Source of the DNA: Pseudorhodobacter sp. PARRP1
Lineage (GTDB): Bacteria; Pseudomonadota; Alphaproteobacteria; Rhodobacterales; Rhodobacteraceae
NCBI GenBank assembly: GCA_002256245.1
Contig: NKIU01000001.1
Coordinates: 796,232 to 860,231 of the forward strand
DNA: 64,000 nt
Direction of reading: 5' to 3'
A program made the translations under genes and the position numbers. Positions 18,120 to 26,762 of this stretch are shown piece after piece; the stretch's first letter is position 1, and every line of letters starts with the position of its first letter. The notes under the pieces are model-generated. The model did not search any database and had not been told where the DNA came from. It saw nothing but the letters and a program-made list of their open reading frames with translations.

Positions 18120-18326
18120 TCACCGATCGGCAAGACGTTTCAAAGCGTCGTGCCGCTTCGATGAAGCCTCTTTCGCAGCAGCTTCAGACCTTGCGCTCGC
18201 CTTCACCACGCCGCGTTCGCTCTGAACTTCCATAAAGCGCCCCGTATTCGCGTCGCGTTTGATCCAGCCACCCTTTACAGGAGTCACTTCGCTCCGATTC
18301 TTGGTCACACCAGATTGCGATTTCAT
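18120..18326 (-). CDS. Probable cognate antitoxin of the Doc-like toxin
   Basis: A 68-residue basic protein with IKRDANTGRFMEVQ in the middle and a charged, helical end (EAAAKEASSKRHDALKRLADR). The (R)DAxTGRF motif occurs in small proteins found beside Doc/Fic toxins, and the layout (small gene first, toxin start touching its stop) is that of an antitoxin. It is not an obvious Phd homologue. I prefer ATG 18326, six bases after AAGGTG; a GTG at 18335 in frame is the alternative. Confidence 0.7.
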   Translation of the reverse strand: MKSQSGVTKNRSEVTPVKGGWIKRDANTGRFMEVQSERGVVKASARSEAAAKEASSKRHDALKRLADR

Positions 18327-18360
18327 TTCATTCACCTTGGCAATTTCTATTCCACAACCA

Positions 18361-18389
18361 ATTATCGAACAGAGGCATGATGCGGGTAA
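18361..18389 (-). promoter_or_regulatory. Putative promoter of the toxin-antitoxin pair
   Basis: On the minus strand TTACCC and GATAAT are separated by 17 bases, with the antitoxin ATG about 35 bases downstream. It lies after the rpsO terminator, so the pair would be transcribed independently of rpsO. Confidence 0.4.
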
Positions 18390-18410
18390 GGCATCGGCGT
18401 CTCAACCCCC

Positions 18411-18444
18411 AAAAGCAAAACGCCCGCAGCTTTCACCACGGGCG
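18411..18444 (-). terminator. Intrinsic terminator of rpsO
   Basis: CGCCCG and CGGGCG form a 6-bp stem with a 12-base loop, followed on the minus strand by TTTTGCTTTTGG. It lies about 20 bases past the rpsO stop and cuts rpsO off from the toxin-antitoxin genes and pnp. Confidence 0.75.
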
Positions 18445-18465
18445 CTCCGACAAATGCCGTAAGGC

Positions 18466-18735
18466 TTAGCGACGCAGGCCGAGGCGTGCGATCAGCGAAG
18501 CGTAGCGGGCTTCGTCTTTGGCCTTCAGATAGTCCAACAGCTTACGACGCTGGGCAACCTGCATCAGCAGACCGCGGCGCGAGTGGTTGTCTTTCTTGTG
18601 GGTCTTGAAGTGCTCGGTCAGGGTCGCGATGCGCGACGACAGAATGGCAACCTGAACTTCCGGCGAGCCGGTGTCGTTCTCTTTGGTCGCGTATTCTTTG
18701 ATCAAGCGGGCTTTTTCTTCAACGGTGATCGACAT
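18466..18735 (-). CDS. rpsO: 30S ribosomal protein S15
   Basis: An 89-residue S15 of standard length: [50 protein letters not shown] is intact in outline. It binds 16S rRNA early in small-subunit assembly. The start has AGGAG eight bases upstream. The usual direct rpsO-pnp linkage is broken here by a terminator and a toxin-antitoxin pair. Confidence 0.97.
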   Translation of the reverse strand: MSITVEEKARLIKEYATKENDTGSPEVQVAILSSRIATLTEHFKTHKKDNHSRRGLLMQVAQRRKLLDYLKAKDEARYASLIARLGLRR

Positions 18736-19052
18736 CGGAATCTCCTGTTAAGAGGGTTGCGGCGCAGGCCGGGATGTCGTCCAGCAAGGCCAATGACACC
18801 GCCATCACTGACGGATGCGCGCGTATAGGGGGATTTTGGCGCAAAGAAAAGCCGATTCGCCGAACGGGCCGAATTGCAGCTTTCATTTACCATCGGCCAA
18901 ATTACCAGCGCCACATCACAATCAGCTTTTGAACAGCCCACGATTCTGTGATACCTTAATCCAGAATTATCCTGCCTGACCAAAAGGTTAACAGGACATA
19001 TGGTTAACAAAAGGTTAACGCCACCTGTTCCCAGTTGTCGGAGGTTTTCATC
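18736..19052. other. 317-bp divergent control region between rpsO and the RTX gene
   Basis: No reading frame here looks real. The left part should contain the rpsO promoter; the right end holds three GTTAAC sites (18987, 19003, 19014) within 33 bases, two of which form a CtrA-type box, before the ribosome site of the RTX gene. Confidence 0.6.
19004..19019 (+). promoter_or_regulatory. CtrA-type box upstream of the RTX gene
   Basis: TTAA-N7-TTAAC matches the CtrA consensus exactly. It ends 33 bases before the RTX start codon and is preceded by a further AAAAGGTTAAC at 18982-18992 identical to the one at 19009-19019. Confidence 0.5.
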
Positions 19053-20111
19053 ATGCTTGGTCTGCTCGGTCTGCTTGGCGCTGTGTTCGCGGGCGTGATG
19101 GTTGATACATTGACCGCCGCAAATGATGGCAACGATGAAACGGACGATCAGGCAGACGACGCGCACGACACCGGCGGCGAAGAAAACAACATATTTCACA
19201 TGCTTTCATCGCGCGATGGCAGCACCGCCAGCGACACTCAGGAAACCGACAGCAGCGGCGATACCGAACAAGACGGTGTGATTTCATCGAACGATGTGAT
19301 CGTGGCACCCGCCGAAGACCTGTGGCTGAACGGCGATGATCTGGCCAACATGCTCGGCGGCGATGGTGGTGCCGATCACATCAGCGGCCACGGCGGCGAC
19401 GATGCGATCACGGGCTACGCCGGCAACGACCAGCTCGACGGCGGCGATGGCAATGATGCGCTGAACGGCGGTGCGGGCGATGACAGCCTTTCGGGTGGTG
19501 CGGGAACCGATCTGCTGCATGGTGAGGCTGGCAATGACAGCCTCGATGGCGGCAGCGGTGACGACACGCTGCAAGGCTGCGAAGGCGACGACAGCCTGTC
19601 CGGCGGCGCGGGCGCTGACAGTCTGATCGGCGGCGAGGGCAATGACAGCCTGTCAGGCGGCGCGGGCGACGATGCGCTTGACGGTGGCTTGGGCGATGAC
19701 CAACTGAGGGGCGGCGCGGGCAGCGACACGCTCGACGGCGGCGATGGCAACGACACGATCTGGGGCCAAACCGAAGATGATCCCGACCACACCCTTGATT
19801 TCCTGAACGGTGGCGCAGGCCATGACGTGCTGATGCTTGGCGCGGGCGATTACGGGAACGGCGGTGAGGGCGAAGACGATTTCCACCTGCTCGACATCGG
19901 CGCGGGCGATCCGGTGGCCCAGATCACCGATTTCAACCCGCACGAAGATTCTCTGGTTGTGATGTATGACCCCGCTCTGCACCCCGATCCGCATTTGACC
20001 GTCGAAACCACCGACTCCGGCACCACGCTGCTGCTGGACGGCGTGCCGTTGGCCAGCTTGCAATCCGTGGCCGGGCTTGACCTGAGCAGCATCACCCTAC
20101 AGGCGGCTTAA
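19053..20111 (+). CDS. RTX (haemolysin-type) calcium-binding repeat protein
   Basis: A 352-residue acidic protein. A short hydrophobic N-terminus ([18 protein letters not shown]) is followed by a low-complexity Asp/Glu/Ser/Thr stretch (about 20-100), then more than ten GGxGxDxLx-type nonapeptides (about 102-250) that should bind calcium, and a C-terminal domain with [13 protein letters not shown]. Such proteins usually leave by type I secretion, but no transporter genes are nearby. GGAGG precedes the ATG at 19053. The stop shares TTAA with the convergent gene. Confidence 0.88.
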   Translation: MLGLLGLLGAVFAGVMVDTLTAANDGNDETDDQADDAHDTGGEENNIFHMLSSRDGSTASDTQETDSSGDTEQDGVISSNDVIVAPAEDLWLNGDDLANMLGGDGGADHISGHGGDDAITGYAGNDQLDGGDGNDALNGGAGDDSLSGGAGTDLLHGEAGNDSLDGGSGDDTLQGCEGDDSLSGGAGADSLIGGEGNDSLSGGAGDDALDGGLGDDQLRGGAGSDTLDGGDGNDTIWGQTEDDPDHTLDFLNGGAGHDVLMLGAGDYGNGGEGEDDFHLLDIGAGDPVAQITDFNPHEDSLVVMYDPALHPDPHLTVETTDSGTTLLLDGVPLASLQSVAGLDLSSITLQAA

Positions 20112-20614
20112 ACCCACAACATCGGCTGCACCTGATAGCCAATGTACAGCGGATGCTTGGGCGCTCCCGCCTGCGTCAGCCCAAGATGATACAGTGGCAG
20201 CCCGGTTGCGCGCAGCAAAGCCGTCACCGCCGCGCCACGCTCCAGATGCGCGCCATGGCTGCCCCAACCGCAAATAACCTGATCGGCCCAGGCCGCCCCC
20301 TCGGCAATCGCCGCATCATTGCCCGGCCCCACCGGATCACCCTGCGCCCGCATCACCTTCGGATCGGTGGCGCGATAGGCAAAGATGTTCGCGACCCGAA
20401 ACGCACCAAACCCCAAAGCGCGCGCCCGACGCTCGCAGCGTTCCACCGTTGGATCGTTCTGCACCTCGGTCGCGGTTGACGGATTCAGCATCACAAACAA
20501 CGCCTTGCGTCCCTGCGGCTGCCACACCCGCGTCAACGCATAGCGATACGCCTCACACGGCGAATACACCGCCACGCTTTCGGCATCGCCCTTCAGAAAC
20601 CGCCGCGTGATCAT
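20108..20614 (-). CDS. DUF1643 domain protein
   Basis: A 168-residue DUF1643 protein: [63 protein letters not shown] contains the family core (MLNPSTA, NDPT, R.A...G.). The family's function is unknown; it may be a nucleic-acid- or nucleotide-related enzyme. I chose the ATG at 20614 because the frame before it has no family resemblance. It ends inside the RTX stop. Confidence 0.85.
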   Translation of the reverse strand: MITRRFLKGDAESVAVYSPCEAYRYALTRVWQPQGRKALFVMLNPSTATEVQNDPTVERCERRARALGFGAFRVANIFAYRATDPKVMRAQGDPVGPGNDAAIAEGAAWADQVICGWGSHGAHLERGAAVTALLRATGLPLYHLGLTQAGAPKHPLYIGYQVQPMLWV

Positions 20615-20756
20615 CGCCCGCCCCTTCCCTCGCGCCCCAAAGCATCCCAACCCCGAGCAGGACTTAAATAGCGCAACACCGTCCCATGTGCCTTTGCCGA
20701 AACAACCGCAGCGCACAGCCAATTAGCGTAACGCTCCCGAACACAGCCCCGGCAGC

Positions 20757-20804
20757 GCCGCCGCGCGGGGCCTCGATGGCCCCCAAGGCGGCAACTGGTT
20801 TCAG
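20757..20804 (-). repeat. Two-stem 3'-end hairpin element, copy 1 (after truB)
   Basis: The outer stem GCCGCC/GGCGGC (20757-20762, 20087+700 i.e. 20787-20792) and inner stem GGGGCC/GGCCCC (20767-20772, 20778-20783) enclose the loop TCGAT. It touches the truB stop codon. The second copy at 41139-41186 keeps the outer stem, loop and bulges but swaps bases in the inner stem on both sides. Confidence 0.7.
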
Positions 20805-21703
20805 TTAAACACCCGGCTTGGGTGCAATTCGCCCGATTTGTATATCCCCACCGCCACCGCGCGGCCTTGATAACTGGCCCAAGCCTCGTCGCCGTAGCCC
20901 ACACTCGACGCCAGAACCATCCCCGGATTGCCATTTTTCAACCGCACCGCCCCTTCCGGCGTGCAGGGCAGTTCCGGCAAATCAGCCAGCCCCAGTTCCA
21001 ACGGCTTCAAAAACGCGTCCAACTCTGCCGTCTTCGCCAGCGCGTCAATCTGCTCCAGCGAAATCCCCTCGGCCGCCGTAAACGGCCCCGACCATTCCCG
21101 CCGCAGCCAGGCCACATGGCCCAGACAGCCCAAAGCTTCCCCCAGATCGCGCGCGATCGAGCGGACATAACCGCCCTTGCCGCAAACCATCTCCAATTCC
21201 ACCTGATCCGCCGAGGGCCGCGAAATCACCTCCAGCCGCTCCACCCACAAAGGCCGCGCCGCCAGATCCATCGCCTCGCCTTCGCGGGCCAGATCATAGG
21301 CGCGCGCGCCATCCACCTTCACGGCGGAAAACTGCGGCGGCACCTGTTGAATATCGCCGCGAAACGCCGCCAGCGCCGCTTCAATCTGCGCATCCGAAGG
21401 CCGCAGCGCCGACTCGGAGATCACCGCGCCTTCGGCATCATCCGTGGTCGTCGCCGCCCCCAGATTGACCATGAAGCGATAGCATTTCAACGCATCCGTA
21501 ATGTAGGGCACGGTTTTGGTGGCCTCGCCCAGCGCAATCGCCAGCACGCCGGTCGCTGCCGGGTCCAGCGTGCCCGCATGGCCCGCCTTCTGCGCATCCA
21601 TCGCCCATTTCACCTTGTTCACCACGGCAGTCGAGGTGATCCCGGCAGGCTTGTCCACCACCAGCCAGCCCGAAACCGCCCTACCCTTTTTGCCGCGCGC
21701 CAT
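20801..21703 (-). CDS. truB: tRNA pseudouridine(55) synthase
   Basis: A 300-residue Tru[23 protein letters not shown], the catalytic [12 protein letters not shown] (Asp47), and [20 protein letters not shown] in the thumb region. It makes pseudouridine 55 in the T-loop of tRNAs. In many bacteria truB follows rbfA directly; here one gene lies between them in the same direction. A hairpin repeat follows the stop at once. Confidence 0.95.
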   Translation of the reverse strand: MARGKKGRAVSGWLVVDKPAGITSTAVVNKVKWAMDAQKAGHAGTLDPAATGVLAIALGEATKTVPYITDALKCYRFMVNLGAATTTDDAEGAVISESALRPSDAQIEAALAAFRGDIQQVPPQFSAVKVDGARAYDLAREGEAMDLAARPLWVERLEVISRPSADQVELEMVCGKGGYVRSIARDLGEALGCLGHVAWLRREWSGPFTAAEGISLEQIDALAKTAELDAFLKPLELGLADLPELPCTPEGAVRLKNGNPGMVLASSVGYGDEAWASYQGRAVAVGIYKSGELHPSRVFN

Positions 21704-21751
21704 GATGCTCTCCTGTTGCGAACCGCCCGATAGCCCCCGGCGGCACTCAGG

Positions 21752-22468
21752 TCAACGCGGAACCACCAGCCCCACCATCGGCCCCATCGGAAACCCGCCG
21801 TCATGCCGATCCAACTCGGGCGCATAAAGCCGCGAGATTGATCCGTCGAAATACAGCGCATCCGGCAGCCCCAGCCCATCGCGGAACAGCCGCGCAAAGG
21901 CATAGAAATTGACCTGCTGATTGGAAATCGCAAACACCGCCCGAAGGCCATCCGCCGAAACCCCCACCCCGTTACGGATATTCAACGAATCCGAATCGGG
22001 CAGAAATTTCGGGTGCAGTTTGCCGCCAATCACCAGCATCGGCCCCGATTGCGTCGCATAGCGGCAGGCAGGCTTTTCCGCCTCAAACGCCAAAGTCTCA
22101 ATCACCCGCAGGGTGTCGCCAACGCAGAACACCCCGTTCGGCACCAGCCCGAAATTCCCCGGACCCGCCCGCGTCACCAAAGGCGTGGCCTGCACGCCGT
22201 CCTCGACAAACAGCCCCACCGGCGCCAGATCGCGGTGATACATCCCGGCATTCATTGCAAAATCCAACCGCTGGCCCTGCGGCTCCAGCAACTTGTCCAC
22301 CGCCGCAAAGCTGCCCAAAGCGCCATCCGGCCCGGAATGAAAGAGCCGCAAATCCTGCCCCGCGGCCACCTCGCACACCGTGTAAGACGCCCCCTCGAAC
22401 GCCATGTCCCGGCAATTCGCCGCCGCAGCCGCGCCCCAGACAGCCAGCATAAATGCCAGCCGCAGCAC
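21752..22468 (-). CDS. Phosphodiester glycosidase family (DUF2233) secreted protein
   Basis: A 238-residue protein with a Sec signal (about 1-17) and the DUF2233/NAGPA core: DFAMNAGMYHRDLAPVGLFVEDG, GNFGLVPNGVFCVGD, ATQSGPMLVIGGKLHPKF and YFDGSISRLY. Relatives remove sugar from phosphodiester-linked glycans; the bacterial substrate is unknown. It sits between rbfA (2-base gap) and truB, probably in one transcript. Confidence 0.82.
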   Translation of the reverse strand: MLRLAFMLAVWGAAAAANCRDMAFEGASYTVCEVAAGQDLRLFHSGPDGALGSFAAVDKLLEPQGQRLDFAMNAGMYHRDLAPVGLFVEDGVQATPLVTRAGPGNFGLVPNGVFCVGDTLRVIETLAFEAEKPACRYATQSGPMLVIGGKLHPKFLPDSDSLNIRNGVGVSADGLRAVFAISNQQVNFYAFARLFRDGLGLPDALYFDGSISRLYAPELDRHDGGFPMGPMVGLVVPR

Positions 22469-22470
22469 GA

Positions 22471-22899
22471 TTATTCCTGCACTTCGGGCGTATCATCCGC
22501 CGGTTTGGCGATATCCGCCTGCACCCGAGGATCAGCGAACAGCTTGCGCGCCTCCTCCAGCCGATCAAACGTATCATCGGGGCGAAACCGCAATTCGGGC
22601 GAATGGCGCAGGGTCATTTCCGCCGACACCCGCTTGCGCAATTCCCACGCGTTCTTGGCCAGCGCCGCAATCGCCTGCTCTACCGTGGCCCCGCCCATCA
22701 GCGGCATCACGTAAACCGTCGCCACCTTCAGATCGACCGAGACCGAAACCTCGCCCACCGTGATCGACATGTCGTTCAGCACCGGATCATGCACCTCGCC
22801 GCGTGCCAAAATCTCTGACAGCGTGCGCCGGATCAATTCGCCAACCCGAAGTTGACGCTGCGAAGGCCCCTTGGCCGAGTAAGAACGTGTGTTTGCCAT
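22471..22899 (-). CDS. rbfA: 30S ribosome-binding factor A
   Basis: A 142-residue Rbf[28 protein letters not shown], then [15 protein letters not shown] and [16 protein letters not shown]. It helps mature the 3'/5' ends of 16S rRNA in late 30S assembly and is important in cold. I chose ATG 22899 because upstream sequence is unlike RbfA. It is divergent from dapB with a 94-base gap. Confidence 0.94.
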   Translation of the reverse strand: MANTRSYSAKGPSQRQLRVGELIRRTLSEILARGEVHDPVLNDMSITVGEVSVSVDLKVATVYVMPLMGGATVEQAIAALAKNAWELRKRVSAEMTLRHSPELRFRPDDTFDRLEEARKLFADPRVQADIAKPADDTPEVQE

Positions 22900-22993
22900 G
22901 CCGCCGTTTACGCCAATCCAGCCCCGCCCGCAACGGCGGGCTTTCATGGCCCCGGCAAAACCGCTAAACCCGGCCAAAATTGAAAGGCCCACC

Positions 22994-23803
22994 ATGACCC
23001 AACTTCCCGGCATCACCGTCACCGGCGCATCAGGCCGCATGGGTCAAATGCTGGTGCGCGGCATCACCGCCCACGCGGGCGCGCGCCTTGTCGGCTGCAT
23101 CGAACGCACCGGCCACGCGTGGATCGGCCAAGACATCGGCACCTGCATGGGCGGCGCAGCCCTTGGCGTCACAGTCACAGATGACCCGCTAGAAGCCTTC
23201 GCGCTCTCGCAAGCCGTGATCGACTTCACCGCCCCCGCCGCAACCGTCGAGTTCGCCGCCCTCGCCGCCCAGGCCCGCGCCGTCCACGTCGTAGGCACCA
23301 CCGGGCTGGAACCCGCACACCACCGCAAGCTCGATCTCGCCGCCCACCACGCCGTGATCATTCAGGCTGGCAACATGAGCCTTGGCGTCAACCTGCTGAC
23401 CCGCCTGACGCAAAAAGTCGCCGCAGCGCTCGACGCCGATTGGGATATCGAAATCATCGAATCCCACCACCGCAACAAGGTCGATGCCCCCTCCGGCACC
23501 GCCCTGATGCTGGGCGAGGCTGCCGCCGCAGGCCGTGGTATCGACCTTGCCACCGCCAAACAATCCGGCCGCGACGGCATCACCGGCGCGCGTAATCGGG
23601 GCGACATCGGCTTTTCCGCCATTCGCGGTGGCGATATCGTCGGCGAACATGACGTGCTGTTCGCCGCCGATGGCGAGCGCATCATCCTGCGCCACCTCGC
23701 CACCGACCGCAGCATCTTCGTGCGCGGCGCGCTGAAGGCGGCCCTCTGGGGCCAATCACAAAAGCCGGGCCGCTACGACATGATGGATGTTCTGGGCATC
23801 TAA
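22994..23803 (+). CDS. dapB: 4-Hydroxy-tetrahydrodipicolinate reductase
   Basis: A 269-residue DapB, full length. The NAD(P) site is GASGRMGQ (11-18); the catalytic block is [37 protein letters not shown] and [14 protein letters not shown] end the protein. It makes tetrahydrodipicolinate for lysine and diaminopimelate synthesis. Its presence means the saccharopine enzymes elsewhere in this window are not needed for lysine synthesis. Confidence 0.96.
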   Translation: MTQLPGITVTGASGRMGQMLVRGITAHAGARLVGCIERTGHAWIGQDIGTCMGGAALGVTVTDDPLEAFALSQAVIDFTAPAATVEFAALAAQARAVHVVGTTGLEPAHHRKLDLAAHHAVIIQAGNMSLGVNLLTRLTQKVAAALDADWDIEIIESHHRNKVDAPSGTALMLGEAAAAGRGIDLATAKQSGRDGITGARNRGDIGFSAIRGGDIVGEHDVLFAADGERIILRHLATDRSIFVRGALKAALWGQSQKPGRYDMMDVLGI

Positions 23804-23858
23804 GCCGCTAAAATTTATCTAAAATTTGCTTTCGCCTGTTCTCAAATATCCCGGGGGT

Positions 23859-23876
23859 TTGGGGGCTGGCCCCCAA
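23859..23876 (+). terminator. Hairpin downstream of dapB
   Basis: TTGGGGG and CCCCCAA pair around CTGG, about 55 bases after dapB. No T-run follows. The surrounding text (TCAAATATCCCGGGGGTTTGGGGG) looks like another Rhodobacteraceae intergenic repeat. Confidence 0.5.
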
Positions 23877-23955
23877 TCCGTCGCATCAGCACGGCCAATC
23901 TGATCCAAATCGCCTTCCCCAGCGTATGCGCCCCATAACCTCAGATGGTGCCCCC

Positions 23956-24309
23956 ATGCGCAGCCTCGTCGCTTTCCTGCTTTTGACCGCACCGGCTTTG
24001 GCTGAAACCTATCAGCCAATCACCGACCGCAGCACCTTTGTTGATATCATCACGCAACACGAACTGCGCATCGGCCTTTACAACCTCAACCTGACCATCA
24101 GCCCCAAGGGCAAGATCAGCGGTTCAGCCCTCGGCTGGCAAATCACCGGCGATTGGACATGGCAGGACGGCTACTTCTGCCGCAAGCTGGATTGGAGCGG
24201 CACGCCGATCCCCTACAACTGCCAACTGGTCGAGGCAAAGGGGCGCGAAAAACTGCGCTTTACCACCGACAAAGGCGCCGGAGAATCTGCGGCGTTTGAC
24301 CTTCGGTAG
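23956..24309 (+). CDS. Small secreted protein of unknown function
   Basis: A 117-residue protein with a Sec signal (MRSLVAFLLLTAPALA, then ETYQPI). The mature part alternates short strands (LRIGLYNLNLTISPKGKISGSALGWQITGDWTWQDGYFCRKLDWSGTPIPYNCQLVEAKG) with two cysteines that could form a disulfide, suggesting a small beta-rich periplasmic protein. I recall family members being labelled dihydrodipicolinate reductase in databases, which the sequence does not support. It lies 152 bases after dapB. Confidence 0.75.
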   Translation: MRSLVAFLLLTAPALAETYQPITDRSTFVDIITQHELRIGLYNLNLTISPKGKISGSALGWQITGDWTWQDGYFCRKLDWSGTPIPYNCQLVEAKGREKLRFTTDKGAGESAAFDLR

Positions 24310-24363
24310 TGTCGAATATCTAGATGATGTGGCGCTAAAACCGCAAACCACAACCCACAGAGA

Positions 24364-24383
24364 TTTGTCCCCGCGGGGACAAA
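24364..24383. terminator. 20-bp perfect palindrome between convergent genes
   Basis: TTTGTCCCC-GC-GGGGACAAA lies between the secreted-protein gene and the SDHAF4-like gene, which converge. It could serve as a two-way terminator, although neither side has a long T-run. Confidence 0.5.
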
Positions 24384-24415
24384 ATCAGACCCCTCCGCGC
24401 CGGGTTGCTGCGAGC

Positions 24416-24586
24416 TCAAAAGTCGATCGCAAGGCCCTTCTTCTCCCAATCGCCATAACGCACCGGCTCTGGCCCCTTGCGCCCGCCCAATTCCACCGGG
24501 CGGTCAACCAGATCGGCCAGACGGCGGCGCTCTTCGGCCTCGGCCAAGGCGCGCTTTGCTGCTTCGGGAAGATCAGATGTGCTCAT
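24416..24586 (-). CDS. DUF1674 / SDHAF4-like succinate dehydrogenase assembly factor (56 aa)
   Basis: This 56-residue protein ends in [23 protein letters not shown], the hallmark of DUF1674, whose mitochondrial member Sdh8/SDHAF4 protects the flavinylated SdhA subunit during assembly. The N-terminal half is a charged helix ([18 protein letters not shown]). It is divergent from rsmB with an 81-base gap. Confidence 0.88.
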   Translation of the reverse strand: MSTSDLPEAAKRALAEAEERRRLADLVDRPVELGGRKGPEPVRYGDWEKKGLAIDF

Positions 24587-24667
24587 CGCGGTTTCCTTGC
24601 GGCTTCATCGCACTTGATATACGGCCAATCGACGCAATCTCAAGGGTCAGCACATGAAGGTAAGCAC

Positions 24668-25924
24668 ATGGCAGAGGCAAACGCAGGTCTAAGCGCACGG
24701 GCTGCCACTTTGGCGATCCTGTCGGCGATCATGGAGGAAGGCCAGACCATGGCCGTGGTGCTGGCCAACAAGAACGGCGCGCTGAAAAGCGTGGGTCCGC
24801 AAGACCGCGCCCGCGCCCAGCGCCTGGCCTTGCACGTCATCCGCCTGCTGGAACCCATCGACCGTCTGCTGGAACCCCATCTGCGCAAAGCCCCGCCCTT
24901 GGCGGTGATGAACATTCTGCGGCTGGCCGTGACCGAGTTGCACGAAGGCACCGCCGCGCATGGTGTGGTGAACGCCGCCGTTGAACTGGCGCGCAAAGGC
25001 CAGAAAACCACCCATATGGCGGGGCTGATCAACGCGGTTCTGCGCAAAATCCCCGAAGGCGCGCCGCTGTCCGGCCCCGCGCAACGGATGCCACGCTGGC
25101 TGCGCCAACCGCTTGTGCACGCCTACGGCCGAGAGGTCGTCACCGCCATCGAGACCGCCCAAGCCAAGGCCCCGCCCTTGGACATCACCCCACGCGGCCA
25201 AACCTTGCCCGAAGGCACCATCCTGCCCACAGGCTCGATCCGGCTGAATGAACCCGGCCAAGTCTCAACGCTGCCCGGCTACGCCTCGGGCGATTGGTGG
25301 GTGCAAGACGCCGCCGCCGCCTTGGCCGCCCCGCTGCTGGCAGCCCAACCCGGCGAGAGAGTGCTCGACCTCTGCGCAGCCCCCGGCGGCAAAACCCTGC
25401 AACTGGCAGCCACCGGCGCGCATGTCACCGCGCTGGATATTTCCGCCCCCCGGCTGGAAAAACTGCGCGAAAACCTTGCCCGCACCCGGCTGCAAGCCAA
25501 GATCGTGGTGGCCGACGCTTTGCACTGGCAACCCGAGCATCTGTTCGACGCCGTCCTGCTTGACGCCCCCTGCTCGGCCACCGGCACCATCCGCCGCCAC
25601 CCCGAACTCCCGTTCCTGAAAGACGGCTCGGAATTGGCAGAGCTGACCACCCTGCAAGCCGCCCTGATCGACCGCGCGCTGATGTTCCTGAAACCGGGGG
25701 GGCGCTTGGTGTTCTGCACCTGCTCGCTGCTGCCCGATGAAGGCGAGGCGCAACTGACCGCCGCGCTTGCCCGTCATGCGACCCTGAAAGTGCAGCGCCC
25801 CGACCTGGCCGGCATCGACCCCGCATGGATCACCGCAGAAGGCGGCCTGCGCCTGCGCCCCGACTATTGGCCGGATCTTGGCGGGATGGACGGTTTCTTC
25901 ATGGCCAGCCTGATCAGAAACTAA
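24668..25924 (+). CDS. rsmB: 16S rRNA (cytosine-967-C5) methyltransferase-like protein
   Basis: A 418-residue RsmB-type enzyme: a NusB-like RNA-binding domain (about 1-140), then a SAM methyltransferase with VLDLCAAPGGKTLQLA, the catalytic-pair cysteines in DAPCSATGTIRRHPE and FCTCSLLPDEGE. It methylates a 16S rRNA cytosine, C967 in E. coli. I chose ATG 24668; an ATG at 24654 is out of frame. Confidence 0.9.
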   Translation: MAEANAGLSARAATLAILSAIMEEGQTMAVVLANKNGALKSVGPQDRARAQRLALHVIRLLEPIDRLLEPHLRKAPPLAVMNILRLAVTELHEGTAAHGVVNAAVELARKGQKTTHMAGLINAVLRKIPEGAPLSGPAQRMPRWLRQPLVHAYGREVVTAIETAQAKAPPLDITPRGQTLPEGTILPTGSIRLNEPGQVSTLPGYASGDWWVQDAAAALAAPLLAAQPGERVLDLCAAPGGKTLQLAATGAHVTALDISAPRLEKLRENLARTRLQAKIVVADALHWQPEHLFDAVLLDAPCSATGTIRRHPELPFLKDGSELAELTTLQAALIDRALMFLKPGGRLVFCTCSLLPDEGEAQLTAALARHATLKVQRPDLAGIDPAWITAEGGLRLRPDYWPDLGGMDGFFMASLIRN

Positions 25925-25938
25925 GGCCTCAAGAACCC

Positions 25939-26006
25939 CGCCGCCCCGGACTTGATCCGGGGCCTCCGGTTACACCACGAGGCCCCGGATCAAGTCCGGG
26001 GCGGCG
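25939..26006. repeat. 28-bp perfect inverted repeat between convergent genes
   Basis: Arms at 25939-25966 and 25979-26006 are exact reverse complements with a 12-base loop. The core is CCCCGGACTTGATCCGGGG, itself nearly palindromic. It lies between the 3' ends of rsmB and the SDR gene and resembles dispersed alphaproteobacterial intergenic repeats; it would fold as a strong hairpin in transcripts from either side. Confidence 0.8.
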
Positions 26007-26021
26007 TGGCGCAGCGACCAA

Positions 26022-26753
26022 CTATTTCCCCGCAAACAGCCGGTAATACAGCCAATCGGGCAGAAACTGGCTGCCCCGGAACACCCAGGAAAACACCATC
26101 GGGAAACTGCGCTTGAGCCGTGTGGATTTCATCAGAGCCAGCATCTCTGCCGCCGCTTGTTCCGGCTCCATCAGGAACGGCATCGAGAAATCGTTCTTCG
26201 CGGTCAGCCTTGTGCGGATAAACCCCGGATTGCCCAGTTGCACCCGCACGCCTGTGCCGCGCAGATCGGCATAAAGGCTTTCCGCCAGTGCCATCACCCC
26301 CGCCTTGCTGGCCGCATAGCCCAGCGCCCCCGGCAAGCCCCGGAACCCCGACAGCGACCCCGTGATCACCAGATGCCCCGTGCCGCGTGCCACCATCCCC
26401 GGCAGCACCGCGCCCACCACCCGCGCAAGGCCGGTGAAATTGACGTTGCACATCGCCTCTAGCTGCGCGGCATCCACGCCCTGTGCCGTCATCGGCCAAT
26501 AGACCCCGGCCACAAACACCACCCCATCCACCGCGCCAACCTCTGCCGCCGCCGCCTGAACCGATGCCACATCCGCCACATCCACCACAACCGCCGTGGC
26601 CCGCGGCACCTGTCCGCAAGCCTCGGCCAGCCGTGCCGGATCGCGCGCCGACAAGATCACCTTTGCCCCCTCAGCCGCCAACAGCCGCGCCAGCGCCAGC
26701 CCCAGCCCCTCGCTTGCCCCGACCAGCCAATAGCGTTTTCCTGCAAAGCTCAT
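26022..26753 (-). CDS. Short-chain dehydrogenase/reductase
   Basis: A 243-residue classical SDR: nucleotide site VGASEGLGLALARLL, NVNFTG, catalytic serine in ITGSLSGF and YAASKAG. Substrate unknown. It is the third gene of a minus-strand set (flavin oxidoreductase, DUF1365, SDR) that starts from a sigma-E-type promoter, so it is probably part of the singlet-oxygen or membrane-lipid response. Confidence 0.85.
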   Translation of the reverse strand: MSFAGKRYWLVGASEGLGLALARLLAAEGAKVILSARDPARLAEACGQVPRATAVVVDVADVASVQAAAAEVGAVDGVVFVAGVYWPMTAQGVDAAQLEAMCNVNFTGLARVVGAVLPGMVARGTGHLVITGSLSGFRGLPGALGYAASKAGVMALAESLYADLRGTGVRVQLGNPGFIRTRLTAKNDFSMPFLMEPEQAAAEMLALMKSTRLKRSFPMVFSWVFRGSQFLPDWLYYRLFAGK

Positions 26754-26762
26754 CCTTGCCCC

